A DNA stretch of 64,000 nt. Source: Dreissena polymorpha (Eukaryota > Mollusca > Bivalvia > Myida > Dreissenidae). The notes below the pieces were generated by a model. The model was not told where the DNA came from, did not search any database, and saw only the letters and a list, made by a program, of their open reading frames with translations. Every line of letters starts with the position of its first letter. Within the stretch, counting starts at the first letter, position 1. A program made the translations under genes and the position numbers. The stretch is from assembly GCF_020536995.1 (NCBI RefSeq), contig NC_068366.1, positions 25,604,973 through 25,668,972 of the forward strand, read 5' to 3'. Below, piece after piece: positions 8,165 to 18,114 of this stretch.

Positions 8165-9215
8165 GTGTGTGAGCTAGCAAGCACAACCACAAGCCAATTC
8201 TTGGTTCAGATTCATAAGCATCTGCATTCTTGTTTCAGTGCAAATATGTGTGAAGGTAATTATGGGTATGAGCTAGCAAGCACATCCACAAGCCATGTTT
8301 TGGTTCAGATTTGTTTTATTGAGGTCCATAAGAGAATATTTGAACATTTTGATACATGGCTCTCATAACTGGTCTCATTCAAATGCTTAGAAAAAAAGTA
8401 TATAAATGCTTTTTAGAAAAATATGGTTTTTTGTCAGCACATTTATGTCTGGCCACAAAACTCATTGTGTGTGTTATGTGTGAAGTGATGTTCAGTTCAT
8501 ATTCTCAGAGTGGTTCAAGGAAGAACGCCTTCTCTTGCAGAAGGAGATCTAGGTTCAAGTCCTAGCTCTGATATGATTTGAGAAATCACTGAATGCAATT
8601 TACAGTGTCTGCTTGAGCTAGCAAGCACAACCACAAGTCAATTTTTTGTGCAGATTTGTTTTAGTCGTCTATATGATTAAGAATACAATAATTTTGATAC
8701 TCGGCTCTCATAACTGGTCTCATTCAAATGCTTAGAAAAAAAGTATATAAATGCTTTTTAGAAAAATATGGTTTTTTGTCAGCACATTCATGTCTGTCCA
8801 CAAAACTTATTGTGTGTGTTTGTTGTGCCGTGATACTGTGATTCACTGAGCGCATCATACAGTGTTTGCTTGAGCTAGCGAGCACAACCACAAGCCATGT
8901 TTTGGTTCAGATTTGTTTTATTCGTCTATATGATTAAGAATACAAGAATTTTGATACTCGGCTTACATAACTGGTCTCATACAAAAAGAGATTGCCATTC
9001 CAAGCGCATATTACAGTGTGTGTGATCTAGCAAGCACAGCCACAAGTCAATTTTTTGTGCAGATTTGTTTTATTCGTCTATATGATTAAGAATACAAGAA
9101 TTTTGATACTCGGCTTACATAACTGGTCTCATACAAAAAGAGATTGCCATTCCAAGCGCATATTACAGTGTGTGTGATCTAGCAAGCACAACCACAAGTC
9201 AATTTTTTGTTACAG
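8165..9215. repeat. Local repeat block with a 152-bp tandem unit
   Basis: A motif around CTAGCAAGCACAACCACAAG recurs about six times (near 8171, 8270, 8614, 8872, 9026, 9177), usually followed by a T-rich stretch and TATGATTAAGAATAC. About 8961-9112 is repeated almost exactly from 9113 (period 152). About 8361-8464 recurs at 8706-8809. It is non-coding. A tRNA-like fold lies inside at 8505-8571. Confidence 0.8.
8505..8571 (+). ncRNA. tRNA-like fold, copy 1
   Basis: Acceptor stem TCAGAG/CTCTGA (6 bp), then TG, D-like stem GTTC/GAAC with a 6-nt loop, anticodon-like stem CCTTC/GAAGG with loop TCTTGCA, and a T arm CTAGG-TTCAAGT-CCTAG with the invariant-type 7-nt loop. The T arm doubles as a good RNA polymerase III B box. 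The fold is complete but unlike a standard tRNA: 67 nt, position 33 is C rather than U, and the acceptor has 6 bp. More likely a tRNA-derived small RNA than a working tRNA. Confidence 0.5.
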
Positions 9216-9343
9216 TCAAGTATGAAAATATGGTTTTCTGTCAGCATATACATATTTGATCACAATACTCATCTGAGCACAATCATGATTGCTAGGTTTT
9301 GACTGCTATGCATATTGACTATACAGTATTGATCAGTTCAAAC

Positions 9344-9423
9344 GCCAGAGTAGTAGAATGTATAACGCTTTCTCCAGTCCTGTACTGGTTGGAAGAGATC
9401 CAGGTTCAAGTCCTGGCTTTGGC
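9344..9423 (+). ncRNA. tRNA-like fold, copy 2, with expanded anticodon loop
   Basis: Acceptor GCCAGAG/CTTTGGC (7 pairs with one G-U), TA spacer, a weak D arm, anticodon stem CTTTC/GGAAG, and a perfect T arm CCAGG-TTCAAGT-CCTGG. The anticodon loop is 18 nt and holds its own hairpin CCAGT-CCTGT-ACTGG, similar in layout to a tRNA intron. No T-run terminator follows closely. Confidence 0.5.
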
Positions 9424-9652
9424 ATGAACATGTGAAATGGCTGCATTAGTCAATTTCTTAATTTCTGATCTATCACTATCAAAAGTGACAGGATTAATGG
9501 TTATAGAATGCATTAACTAGTACAACATGTTTTCAAAATGTATGTTTCCTTGTTGTAGTAATTGTAAAAGTTGGTGCTCAAATCATGCATAACTAATCAT
9601 AGAATACAAAAACACAAATGTAAGGTTTAACATAGATTTTATTGATACATAG

Positions 9653-10426
9653 CTAGCCAAAAATGACATAACCCGGTCCAAAACAACCAGTTTTACAATC
9701 ATATGGTATTTTGCATTTCAAACAAACAATTTGTTCACCAGTGTTAGCATTTACAAATTCCATGTACTTTGGAAAGCAATTTAGACAACAAAACCCGTGC
9801 CCACACTTCTTGCTGAACACTCTAGGTGGATTACTTTCAAGTTTGCATAGTCTGCAGTAGTCGATTTTGCTGCTGCTTTTTAGATGGTTTGAAATAATCA
9901 AATCAATTGCATTGGAAATGTTTGTAGCTGCAGTTGTTACGCACGATGTTAACCTCGGCTCATCAATTGGTACAGATTTAACGTACCTTAGCGCCTTATT
10001 GAGACTGTCGATTTTTATCTGAGCTTTGCCGTGCGACGATTTTAGTATCTCTTGTTTTTTTAAATACTCTTCGAAAAAGTCTTCATGCTTCTTTTCAGTT
10101 GAAATAGCGTCCTGTTTTGCGTTTCGTTTTGGTTTTTTGACAGTTTGACCGTCAGAATTAGCAATAGCTTTTCGTTTATTCGATGTCGTTGTACTAGTTG
10201 AACCTGTTGAGTCGTTGGAACATTGCTGTGATGGCTGAGCCATGAAATTAGCTGCTGCATCGTTTTCTCGCGAACGATATTCTGTTTTAATTTCTTCGTC
10301 AGTCATTGTGAGAAGTGAGTACAAAATTGGATGCTTTCGTATCATCTCACTGGGTGTTGAATGCAATGGATGAGTTTCATCATCTACACGAACACCAGCA
10401 TTGGTAAGCTGTTTGGAGAGCGCCAT
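9653..10426 (-). CDS. RING-finger protein A, C-terminal RING
   Basis: Probable viral E3 ubiquitin ligase. A C-terminal C3HC4 RING is clear: YCRLC, then CGHGFCCLNC, then VCLKC. The middle is Ser/Thr-rich with a basic, nuclear-signal-like patch (KRKAIAN...KKPKR). AATAAA (minus, 9638-9643) follows the stop by about 10 bp. The frame is open from 10468, but the TATA box at 10477-10484 would put the start of transcription downstream of that ATG. The Met at 10426 (MALSKQL), 51-58 bp from the box, aligns with the start of the paralogue next door (MTSKQL), so I choose it. Tandem duplicate of RING protein B. Confidence 0.8.
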   Translation of the reverse strand: MALSKQLTNAGVRVDDETHPLHSTPSEMIRKHPILYSLLTMTDEEIKTEYRSRENDAAANFMAQPSQQCSNDSTGSTSTTTSNKRKAIANSDGQTVKKPKRNAKQDAISTEKKHEDFFEEYLKKQEILKSSHGKAQIKIDSLNKALRYVKSVPIDEPRLTSCVTTAATNISNAIDLIISNHLKSSSKIDYCRLCKLESNPPRVFSKKCGHGFCCLNCFPKYMEFVNANTGEQIVCLKCKIPYDCKTGCFGPGYVIFG

Positions 10427-10476
10427 GTCGCTTTGAAATCTCAAGGAAGAATGATTGTGTTGTGTCAAAAACTAGC

Positions 10477-10484
10477 TATTTATA
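10477..10484 (-). promoter_or_regulatory. TATA box for RING gene A
   Basis: TATAAATA on the minus strand; it fixes the likely start at 10426 rather than 10468. Confidence 0.6.
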
Positions 10485-10613
10485 CCCGTGACCTTAATTT
10501 TCCTTTTTTAAGGCCAATATGAGCCTGAAGTCGTGTAAGCATAAAACATTCATTTCAAGCATGTAAAACAAAACACAGATTAGATGTTTAATATGATTTA
10601 TTCATACTATGTA

Positions 10614-11396
10614 TCAACCAATAATGCCATAGCGTGAGCCAACTTGATATGTGGCGTTTTCATCGTACTGATGTTTGCATTTCAAACAAATAAGTCGCCC
10701 AGAATTTTTGTTGTAGACATATTCTAAATACTTCATTATGCAGCTGATACAGCAAAATCCGTGTCCGCACGTCTTGCTTATAACTGTTGGTTGATTGTCT
10801 TCATTTTTGCATATTCGACACGAGTCGATTTCGCCACTGCTCTGTAGTTCACTTGAGATGCTTTCGATAACATTCGTAATATGCGCTGTCGCATGTCCAA
10901 GGGAAGATTTTTGGCTTGAATTTTCAATGGCACTTTCTTCAGATTTTAGCGTCAGCAATACTTTTTTAAGATTATTGATTCGTATCTGAGCTTTACCGTG
11001 CAACGATTTTAGTCTCTCTTGTTTTATGAAATACTGCTCTACGAAGTCAGTCTGCTTGTTTCCAGTTGACATTGGGTCTTGTTTTGACGTTCGCGAACCT
11101 TTAGGTTTTTTGACAGTTTGGCCGTTATTATTGGCAATAGCTTTGCGTTTATTCGAATCCTTTTTACTAGTCAAACCTGACGAGTCGTTGGAATTGTTAT
11201 GTACAAGCTGCGCCAAAAAATCCGCAGCTTCTTCGTCTTCTCGCGATTTAAACTGATTGCCAGCTTCTTCGTCTGTCATTTTGAGAAGAGAGTGCACATT
11301 TTGACAAGTTTGGTCGAGCTCACTTGGAGTGAGATATAACGGATGACTTTCATCATCCAAACAAAAACCAACATCAGCAAGTTGTTTTGACGTCAT
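10614..11396 (-). CDS. RING-finger protein B, C-terminal RING (260 aa)
   Basis: Paralogue of the gene at 9653-10426: same N-terminal plan (SKQLADVG...DDESHPLY), the same central patch (KRKAIANNNGQTVKKPK) and the same C-terminal C3HC4 RING (SCRIC, CGHGFCCISC, ICLKC). Probable E3 ubiquitin ligase acting on a host or viral target (inference from the RING). AATAAA is at 10597-10602 (minus), about 12 bp after the stop. A TATA box at 11448-11455 is 52-60 bp before the ATG. The two copies are clearly diverged outside the RING and the basic patch, so the duplication is not recent. Confidence 0.82.
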   Translation of the reverse strand: MTSKQLADVGFCLDDESHPLYLTPSELDQTCQNVHSLLKMTDEEAGNQFKSREDEEAADFLAQLVHNNSNDSSGLTSKKDSNKRKAIANNNGQTVKKPKGSRTSKQDPMSTGNKQTDFVEQYFIKQERLKSLHGKAQIRINNLKKVLLTLKSEESAIENSSQKSSLGHATAHITNVIESISSELQSSGEIDSCRICKNEDNQPTVISKTCGHGFCCISCIMKYLEYVYNKNSGRLICLKCKHQYDENATYQVGSRYGIIG

Positions 11397-11447
11397 TTCG
11401 CTTTGCTAACTCAAGAGTGAATGATTGAGTTTTAATAAAAAGACTGG

Positions 11448-11455
11448 CTTTTATA
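11448..11455 (-). promoter_or_regulatory. TATA box for RING gene B
   Basis: TATAAAAG on the minus strand, 52-60 bp before the ATG. Confidence 0.6.
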
Positions 11456-11716
11456 GAAGACGTTTGAGTTATCTTATTGTTTCTTTACTTCGGAGGATAT
11501 TGCGAAAAATGTTCATACTACTAGATGTTATATTACACAATGACTCATATTTAGCATTCGATCCATTGCAATTCAATACGACATTGTTCGTAAGCTCAAC
11601 GTTCTACTTTACACTCAAACTATATCTAACCTGCTCGACTAACAACATACACATCATATGCATTTAAACATTTTATTTTACAACAAACATCAAACATATG
11701 AAAACAGTCAAAACAT

Positions 11717-12355
11717 CTAATCAGTGAAAAGCATTCGCACCCAGCCAGTAACGTCAGCTCGACACATAGCGCAGTCTCCATCAAACATCATCAGGCAGCA
11801 GTTTTCACAAAAAGTGTGCCCACACCTTGTCAAGGTACTGTTTTTTTCCTCATCGTAGCATATGGTACACGTTTTCAATGCTCGAATAGCCTCTTCTTTT
11901 TCTTCTTGAAGTTTTGTTCTAAGCGAATCCAAAGCCTGCTCTTTTTCAAATAGGAGCTGCGATATTATCCTATCGGTTTCGAGTTCATGCTGCTCTTTTA
12001 GCGCGCGTTCGCGTTTAGACCACTCATCCTCGAAGAAACGCTCTTGATCATTAATCAAATGTTCGCTCGCTTCTCGCTGATAAGATGAAGCCTTTTGAAT
12101 ACACGATACCATTTTCTTGCAGACATCGCGACCTTCCTTTGACATAGCGTAGTCGCTGCTGTTCACAAACGCTGTAACCTGACTTCCAAGTCTGTTCAGT
12201 TGATAGCCGAACGACTTTAGATCAATTGACGCCGATTGTTCTGGTCGAGTGTATGGCTTTGTAGCATGTCGCTTGCCCTTGCCAGTCGTTTCGCTACTAC
12301 CACTAGCGGCGTCTGTGTCCTCGAACTTTGGCAGTCGGTGTGCGTATTTCGGCAT
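11717..12355 (-). CDS. Coiled-coil RING-finger protein C (212 aa)
   Basis: C-terminal C3HC4 RING: TCTICYDEEK, then CGHTFCENC, then CAMCR. Before it, about residues 100-160 are a charged, heptad-like coiled coil (RERALKEQHELETD..., LRTKLQEEKEEAIRALK) that should drive dimer formation. The N-terminus is polar and Ser/Thr-rich. Probable E3 ubiquitin ligase. Its coiled-coil plus RING layout differs from proteins A and B, so it is not their recent duplicate. AATAAA (minus) is at 11672-11677. A TATA box at 12423-12430 lies 68-75 bp upstream. It shares a 145-bp divergent promoter region with the UL24-like gene. Confidence 0.82.
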   Translation of the reverse strand: MPKYAHRLPKFEDTDAASGSSETTGKGKRHATKPYTRPEQSASIDLKSFGYQLNRLGSQVTAFVNSSDYAMSKEGRDVCKKMVSCIQKASSYQREASEHLINDQERFFEDEWSKRERALKEQHELETDRIISQLLFEKEQALDSLRTKLQEEKEEAIRALKTCTICYDEEKNSTLTRCGHTFCENCCLMMFDGDCAMCRADVTGWVRMLFTD

Positions 12356-12422
12356 GATTTCGAGTCAATAAACTCTCTTGGAGTCTCAAATCAAGAATGA
12401 TGACAATAGCTGTCCGTGTCGC

Positions 12423-12430
12423 TTTATATA
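12423..12430 (-). promoter_or_regulatory. TATA box for RING gene C
   Basis: TATATAAA on the minus strand. With the plus-strand box at 12455-12461 it forms a divergent promoter pair 25 bp apart. Confidence 0.6.
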
Positions 12431-12454
12431 CCCAACGGGCTGGTGCGTTTTCAG

Positions 12455-12461
12455 TATATAG
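12455..12461 (+). promoter_or_regulatory. TATA box for the UL24-like gene
   Basis: TATATAG, 40-46 bp before the ATG at 12501. Confidence 0.55.
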
Positions 12462-12500
12462 ACAAAGCATAGCGCTTACATACCAAAGTCCTTGATAAAG

Positions 12501-12962
12501 ATGAATAGCAAATTTCTTACGCGTGGTAAGTGTAGACATTCATATCTGAGAAAAGCGATGAACAAAGTGGCATGTCTGAGAGATTTTGATCAAACGTACG
12601 TTAGCGAGTTAGGTCTTTACCTAAGAAAGACATTTCCCACATTACGCGACGACTGTAAATTGTACATTAAGCACGAAGTAACTATTCAAAATAGACGACC
12701 CGATTTCGTTATTCATGTACCAAATGTTGCGCTCATACTGTTAGAATACAAAACGTCGAATGTTACAACAAAAGTACGCAGAGAATATCTAACTCAAGTA
12801 CTCGATACGTATCACAAGTTTCGACAAAGCTTATGCGTTAGTGAAAATTCCAGCCATATACGTTTACTTAGCATTTTGCTCATTCGCAATTCTTCATCTC
12901 GACAAAATAAAATTGTGTGTGTGAAAAATGAGTTAATACCTAACAGCTGTTATTTGATATGA
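12501..12962 (+). CDS. UL24-like: UL24-like PD-(D/E)XK nuclease, 153 aa
   Basis: Carries the catalytic layout of the herpesvirus UL24 family, proposed to be PD-(D/E)XK endonucleases. Glu59 lies in HEVTI, Arg65-Arg66-Pro67-Asp68 follow, then Glu82-x-Lys84 in LLEYKT, and Gln99 in a following helix. The order also matches: an N-terminal GKCRHSYLRKA segment recalls the GVRSH motif of UL24, and the segment after the Gln (HKFRQSL) and a late hydrophobic strand (LLSILLI) have counterparts. It covers the conserved UL24 core and lacks the long variable tail of the mammalian proteins. Start ATG 12501 lies 40 bp after a TATA box. Known role in mammalian herpesviruses: accessory nuclear protein affecting nucleoli and cell cycle. 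The role here is inferred. Confidence 0.72.
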   Translation: MNSKFLTRGKCRHSYLRKAMNKVACLRDFDQTYVSELGLYLRKTFPTLRDDCKLYIKHEVTIQNRRPDFVIHVPNVALILLEYKTSNVTTKVRREYLTQVLDTYHKFRQSLCVSENSSHIRLLSILLIRNSSSRQNKIVCVKNELIPNSCYLI

Positions 12963-13290
12963 ACTTTTATGAATATTTTTGCGAAATATACTATGATCAA
13001 ATTTCAACGCAACAGTGCAGTGGAGTATTTTTCAAATTACAATATCTCGCTAGTACAACTTTTTGCTGTAATAATTTCACAACGCTAAAATTTCCAATCC
13101 AATACTTCATCAAATATCTACCAGCATCGCACGAGAAATTACACCCAGTACAGCGAGGTCATAAAGTGCAGATAATATCGAACGTCATTTCAAATTAAAG
13201 TACACGGATAGATGAGTATTTGCGAGAAAGTTTAACTGTACATTTCTCAACAACCTATGCAGATATTGGGATCAAATTTTGACTATGATA
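12963..13290. other. Non-coding stretch after the nuclease gene
   Basis: AT-rich, with a 79-codon open frame that has no TATA box and no recognisable domain; treated as non-coding. It leads into the tandem array. Confidence 0.5.
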
Positions 13291-16200
13291 TTCAACTAAG
13301 AAAGCTCCACAATGATTGTTCCATACGTTGTATTCTTTTGTTAATGCTTCTTGGACAAAAGTGCAAGTTTATGGTCGAAAATACCGTTTGTATGAAGAAA
13401 ACTTTTTTGCCTTTTCGTTTTGCTAAACGAAATATGTACAGTTGAATAAGGAATTGTTTTCTGAAGAATTTGGTGTATACCACTTTGCATGTATGTGAAT
13501 CATTTCGATTAAATACGTAGGAAGTTAAACGAAACATTGATATTTTTCTTGACATCGGCATCGAGTCAAAATTCATGACGTGCAGTAGATCTACGTAATT
13601 TCGCTTCATGTAAACAACCTTGGTGCAATATCGTACAACGAGGTTTAAGTGCATTTTCTTTGAAACCACTCAAAATATCAATATGAAATTTTCAGTACAG
13701 TACACAGATGGCTATATGCTACAATTACGTACTGATTAGTTTGCCCTGAAATATATGTTTCTATGTTAAATATCTGTCCGAAATCTTGTGTATGAAGAAA
13801 ACTTTTTTGCCTTTTCGTTTTCATAAACAAAATATGTACCGCTGAATAGGGAATTGTTTTCTGAAGAATTTGGTGTATATCACTTTGTATGTATGTGAAA
13901 CATTTCGATTGAACACGAGTTAAACGCAACATTGATATTTTTCTTTAAATCGCATCGCGCAAAAATTCATTACATGTAGTACGTCATTTCGCTTTATGTA
14001 AACAACCTTGAGTAAAATATCGTACACCGAGGTTTAAGTCAAATTTCTTCGGAACTGTTCAAGTCATCACTATCAAATTTAAAGTACAATGCCCAGCTTA
14101 TTGTTAGCTACAACTTTTCTATTGTAATTTTTGTTCCAACATACATGCTTATGAGATAAAAATCACGTTGAAAACGTTCGCAACAAGAAAACTTTTTCAT
14201 CCTATCGCTTTTTGAAACAAAACTGATATCATCTTATAGAAAATTTCATTCCGAATATTTTGATATGACATGCGTGTATGTTTATTGTATCGCTTGATCA
14301 AGACTAGCCGAAAACCATTTTGCCTGTAATCATGAATTGACTTTTAAAGCACACATGTACTGTAGCTCGAACGTCATTTCTATCCATGAAAACAACTTTG
14401 GCTTGGGTGCAATATCTTACAATGAGGTTTAAGTCAATTTTCTTTGAAACCACTCATAATATCCAGATGAAATGTTCACCACAATATTCTATCATATGAT
14501 AGCTACAATTTTTGTCTCGCCTATATTGTTCTCACACGACTCATTGTGTCAGATATTCAATTTTGCAAAATTCGCTAAGAAGAAAACTTTTTCGTGTTAA
14601 GAGCATTTATCTTCATTTTGGTATGATTTTGTAGGAAATTCAATTCCACGCATTTTGATGTATTACACTTAAACGTCTGTCTAAACACACAAACAATACA
14701 GTGCAATAACGATTTCGTACTAAACGCATTTCTGTCTTTAACTTTAGATTTTTACAACGTCGTCTTTTATCCATGTAAACAAACGAAACAAGATGTTAAG
14801 TTACATCGGTTTAACTCAATTTGCTCGATAGCGTCTCTTGATATTTAGATGATTTTTTCACCACAGTATTGCATCATATGATAGCTACAATTTTTGTTTT
14901 GCCTATATTGTTCTCACACGACTCATTGTGTCAGATATTTTACTTTGCAAAACTCGCTAACAAGAAAACTTTTTTGCGTTAAGAGCATTCATCTTTAGTT
15001 TGGTATGATTCTGTTGGAAATTCAATTCCACGCATTTTGATGTATAACACTTAGCTATATATCATAACACAACAATAAAACAGTCCGATAACGATTTTGT
15101 CATAAACGCATTTCTGTCTTTAACTTTAGATTTTTACAACGTCGTCTTTTATCCATGTAAACAAACGAAACAAGATGTTAAGTTACATCGGTTTAACTCA
15201 ATTTGCTCGATAGCGTCTCTTGATATTTAGATGATTTTTTCACCACAGTATTGCATCATATGATAGCTACAATTTTTGTTTTGCCTATATTGTTCTCACA
15301 CGACTCATTGTGTCAGATATTTTACTTTGCAAAACTCGCTAACAAGAAAACTTTTTTGCGTTAAGAGCATTCATCTTTAGTTTGGTATGATTCTGTTGGA
15401 AATTCAATTCCACGCATTTTGATGTATAACACTTAGCTATATATCATAACACAACAATAAAACAGTCCGATAACGATTTTGTCATAAACGCATTTCTGTC
15501 TTTAACTTTAGATTTTTTTTCAACGTCATTGCATTTCTATGCATGTAAACAAGCGGGGAAAGAGTTTAAGTTGCATCGGTTTAACTCAATTTGCTCGAAA
15601 ACGTCTCTTGATATTTAGATGATTTTTTCACCACAGTATTGCATCATATGATAGCTACAATTTTTGTTTCGCCTATATTGTTCTCACACGACTTATTGTA
15701 TCAGATATTCAACTTTGCAAAATTCGCTAACAAGAAAACTTTTTTGTGTAATGAGCATTTATCGTTATTTTGGTACTAGCTTGTAGGAAATTCGATTCCA
15801 CGCATTTTTATATATTACACTTTACCGTATGTTTAGACACAACAATAAAACAGTCCGATAACGATTTTGTCATAAACGCATTTCTGTCTTTAACTTTAGA
15901 TTTTTACAACGTCGTCTTTTATCCATGTAAACAAACGAAACAAGATGTTAAGTTACATCGGTTTAACTCAATTTGCTCGAAAACGTCTCATGATATCCTG
16001 ATGAAATTTTCACCATAATATGTAATCCTATGATAGCTACAATTTTTGTCTCGCCTATATTGTTCTCACACGACTTATTGTATCAGATATTCAACTTTGC
16101 AAAATTCGCTAACAAGAAAACTTTTTTGTGTAATGAGCATTTATCGTTATTTTGGTACTAGCTTGTAGGAAATTCGATTCCACGCATTTTTATATATTAC

Positions 16201-17300
16201 ACTTTACCGTATGTTTAGACACAACAAAAATACAGTGCGATAACGATTTCGTACTAAACGCATTTCTGTCTTTAACTTTACATTTTGACTCAACGTCGAA
16301 AACTCTCTGCGAATAGAACAGTGATTTCGTACAAAGTTTAACTTCGCGTTTCTTCCCAACCATTTGACCGATCAACATAACATTTTCGCATTAATATGAA
16401 ACGTGTTAATAGCAACAAGTTTTGTGGGGATCATTTTTTGTTAACATATTCGCATATAGAAGAAATTCTTAGCTTTTCGCATATAAATCACTTCGCTTAC
16501 AAGAAAAAAAATTCCCATTTATGACAAGTACATAGCAATTGATACCATTCGATAAGGAATTCTGTTCTGCACATTTTGATGTATGACACTCCACAATAGG
16601 CCTAACTACAAGGAAACTACTTCGACAAAACGCATTCGTGCTTATAGAAATTTTGAACTTTAAAGTATTGAGTTAAACGGAACGTCGTTAGATAGCGAAT
16701 AGTTGATAAAACTGTGTTTGTATCGAAGCGGTTTATTTTAACTGTCACAATAACGCGTGAACGCATTTCGATGAAATTTTCATTACCATAACCAGCAATC
16801 AGAGAGGAACAATAAGAGTTTAAATATTTTGCAAGTAGATAAGTGGATATATGTCAAAATTTCTGTTTATTGGTGAAACTTGGGTTGATATGAAGAAAAG
16901 ATTTTCATTTCGCAATATGATACAGTAATATTTGCATCATGCGATGGGGAATTTATTTCTGTGCATTTTGGTGTAACATACTTGATGTTTTTGTAAAACG
17001 CTGCAGTTATACGGGCAGAAAACCATATCACAACAAACACACATTTCATGAATCGTAATTTTGACCCTTCGTTGTCAGTGCAAATCGACGACGTCATTTC
17101 AATGAAACTCATCTTTCAACTTAAAGGGGTGTTTACATATCGACGATAGAAAATTGTGTTTCTTTGACAGTGGTTTAAGTGCAATATCTATAGAACCAGT
17201 TGTCCAAATTCCATAAAATTTTCACCAGATGAACCGAAATTTCGATGCGCTCATACTGGTACTATTTGTGTATACAAAATCGAACGCGCGAGTTATGAAA
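13291..17300. repeat. Tandem array of about ten 382-400 bp units
   Basis: A core around AAGAAAACTTTTTTG recurs near 13395, 13795, 14184, 14579, 14961, 15343, 15731, 16113, 16498 and 16892, so the spacing is 382-400 bp throughout. The units between about 14450 and 16200 are nearly identical (for example the ATCATATGATAGCTACAATT and CTGTCTTTAACTTTAGATTT segments). The outer units are progressively diverged, the usual pattern of an array homogenised in its middle. No unit keeps a long reading frame. Function unknown; an origin region, a promoter array or an RNA source are all possible. Confidence 0.85.
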
Positions 17301-18110
17301 TTTTGATTTTAACGCAAATTTTCTCGATATTTCAAATTTTCAAGAACAATTGTACACATAACCATACTATTTGTATATCATTGTGTAGGCGCCAGTGTGC
17401 TGAACATTTTGATATATGTGGTTTGATATTTATTTTCTATATCTTCGTTGTACTAGTACAAATCACAAAACACAGTTGAAAAAATCACAGCGCGATAGTT
17501 GCTCTTTAATAAAGTTAGTGCGAAATCATATCGAGCTGCTTTCGTCAGTCGAACGTCATGAAAACATTTGAGTTCTCGGAATTGAAAATAAATATTGAAT
17601 TGTTCAGGCTATGTAGAAAACTAAATGGGTATACGGGAATATTTTGTGCTGATGTTAAATGTTCAGTAATAAATATTTTGATGGATTACTCACATATTTG
17701 ATATGATCTAGGATTATTTCAGAATGATAGGTTAGTAAATCTATGTTTGACTAGATTTTTTATATACTCGCCTTTTGTCGTTTTAACATTGACTATAAAA
17801 ATCTGCGTTGAGTACGCCTCATAACAAAATTTGAGACCTAAAGACCATGGATTTGCTTTAACTCGAAGGAAATACTGGATGGATTGTACGGACTCGTGCT
17901 TATCAATTTTTATGCCCATTTAAGCTGTGAGTGTGAATATTTCGGCTTGTATGGTCATGAAAAAATATCATCACAAAGTCAATATTTGTAGGATTTTTGC
18001 ATGGTAAGTATGATTTTTAGATTTGTCATCAAATACACATTCGATCGTAACTCAAATCATGAAGAATAAACATTTTCCATGTGCTTTTCTGTCATTCTTC
18101 GTTTGGTCGT
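17301..18110. other. Non-coding AT-rich stretch between repeat blocks
   Basis: I see no gene; possibly decayed further array units up to about 17.5 kb. Confidence 0.4.
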
Positions 18111-18114
18111 TGAA

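Noticed and set aside
12959-13198. 79-codon frame after the nuclease gene
   Set aside because: No TATA box at the usual distance, no domain, AT-rich composition; probably chance.
14800-15900. Repeated AATAAA within the 390-bp units read as transcript ends
   Set aside because: AT-rich sequence makes the hexamer likely by chance and no gene precedes it; it recurs only because the unit does.
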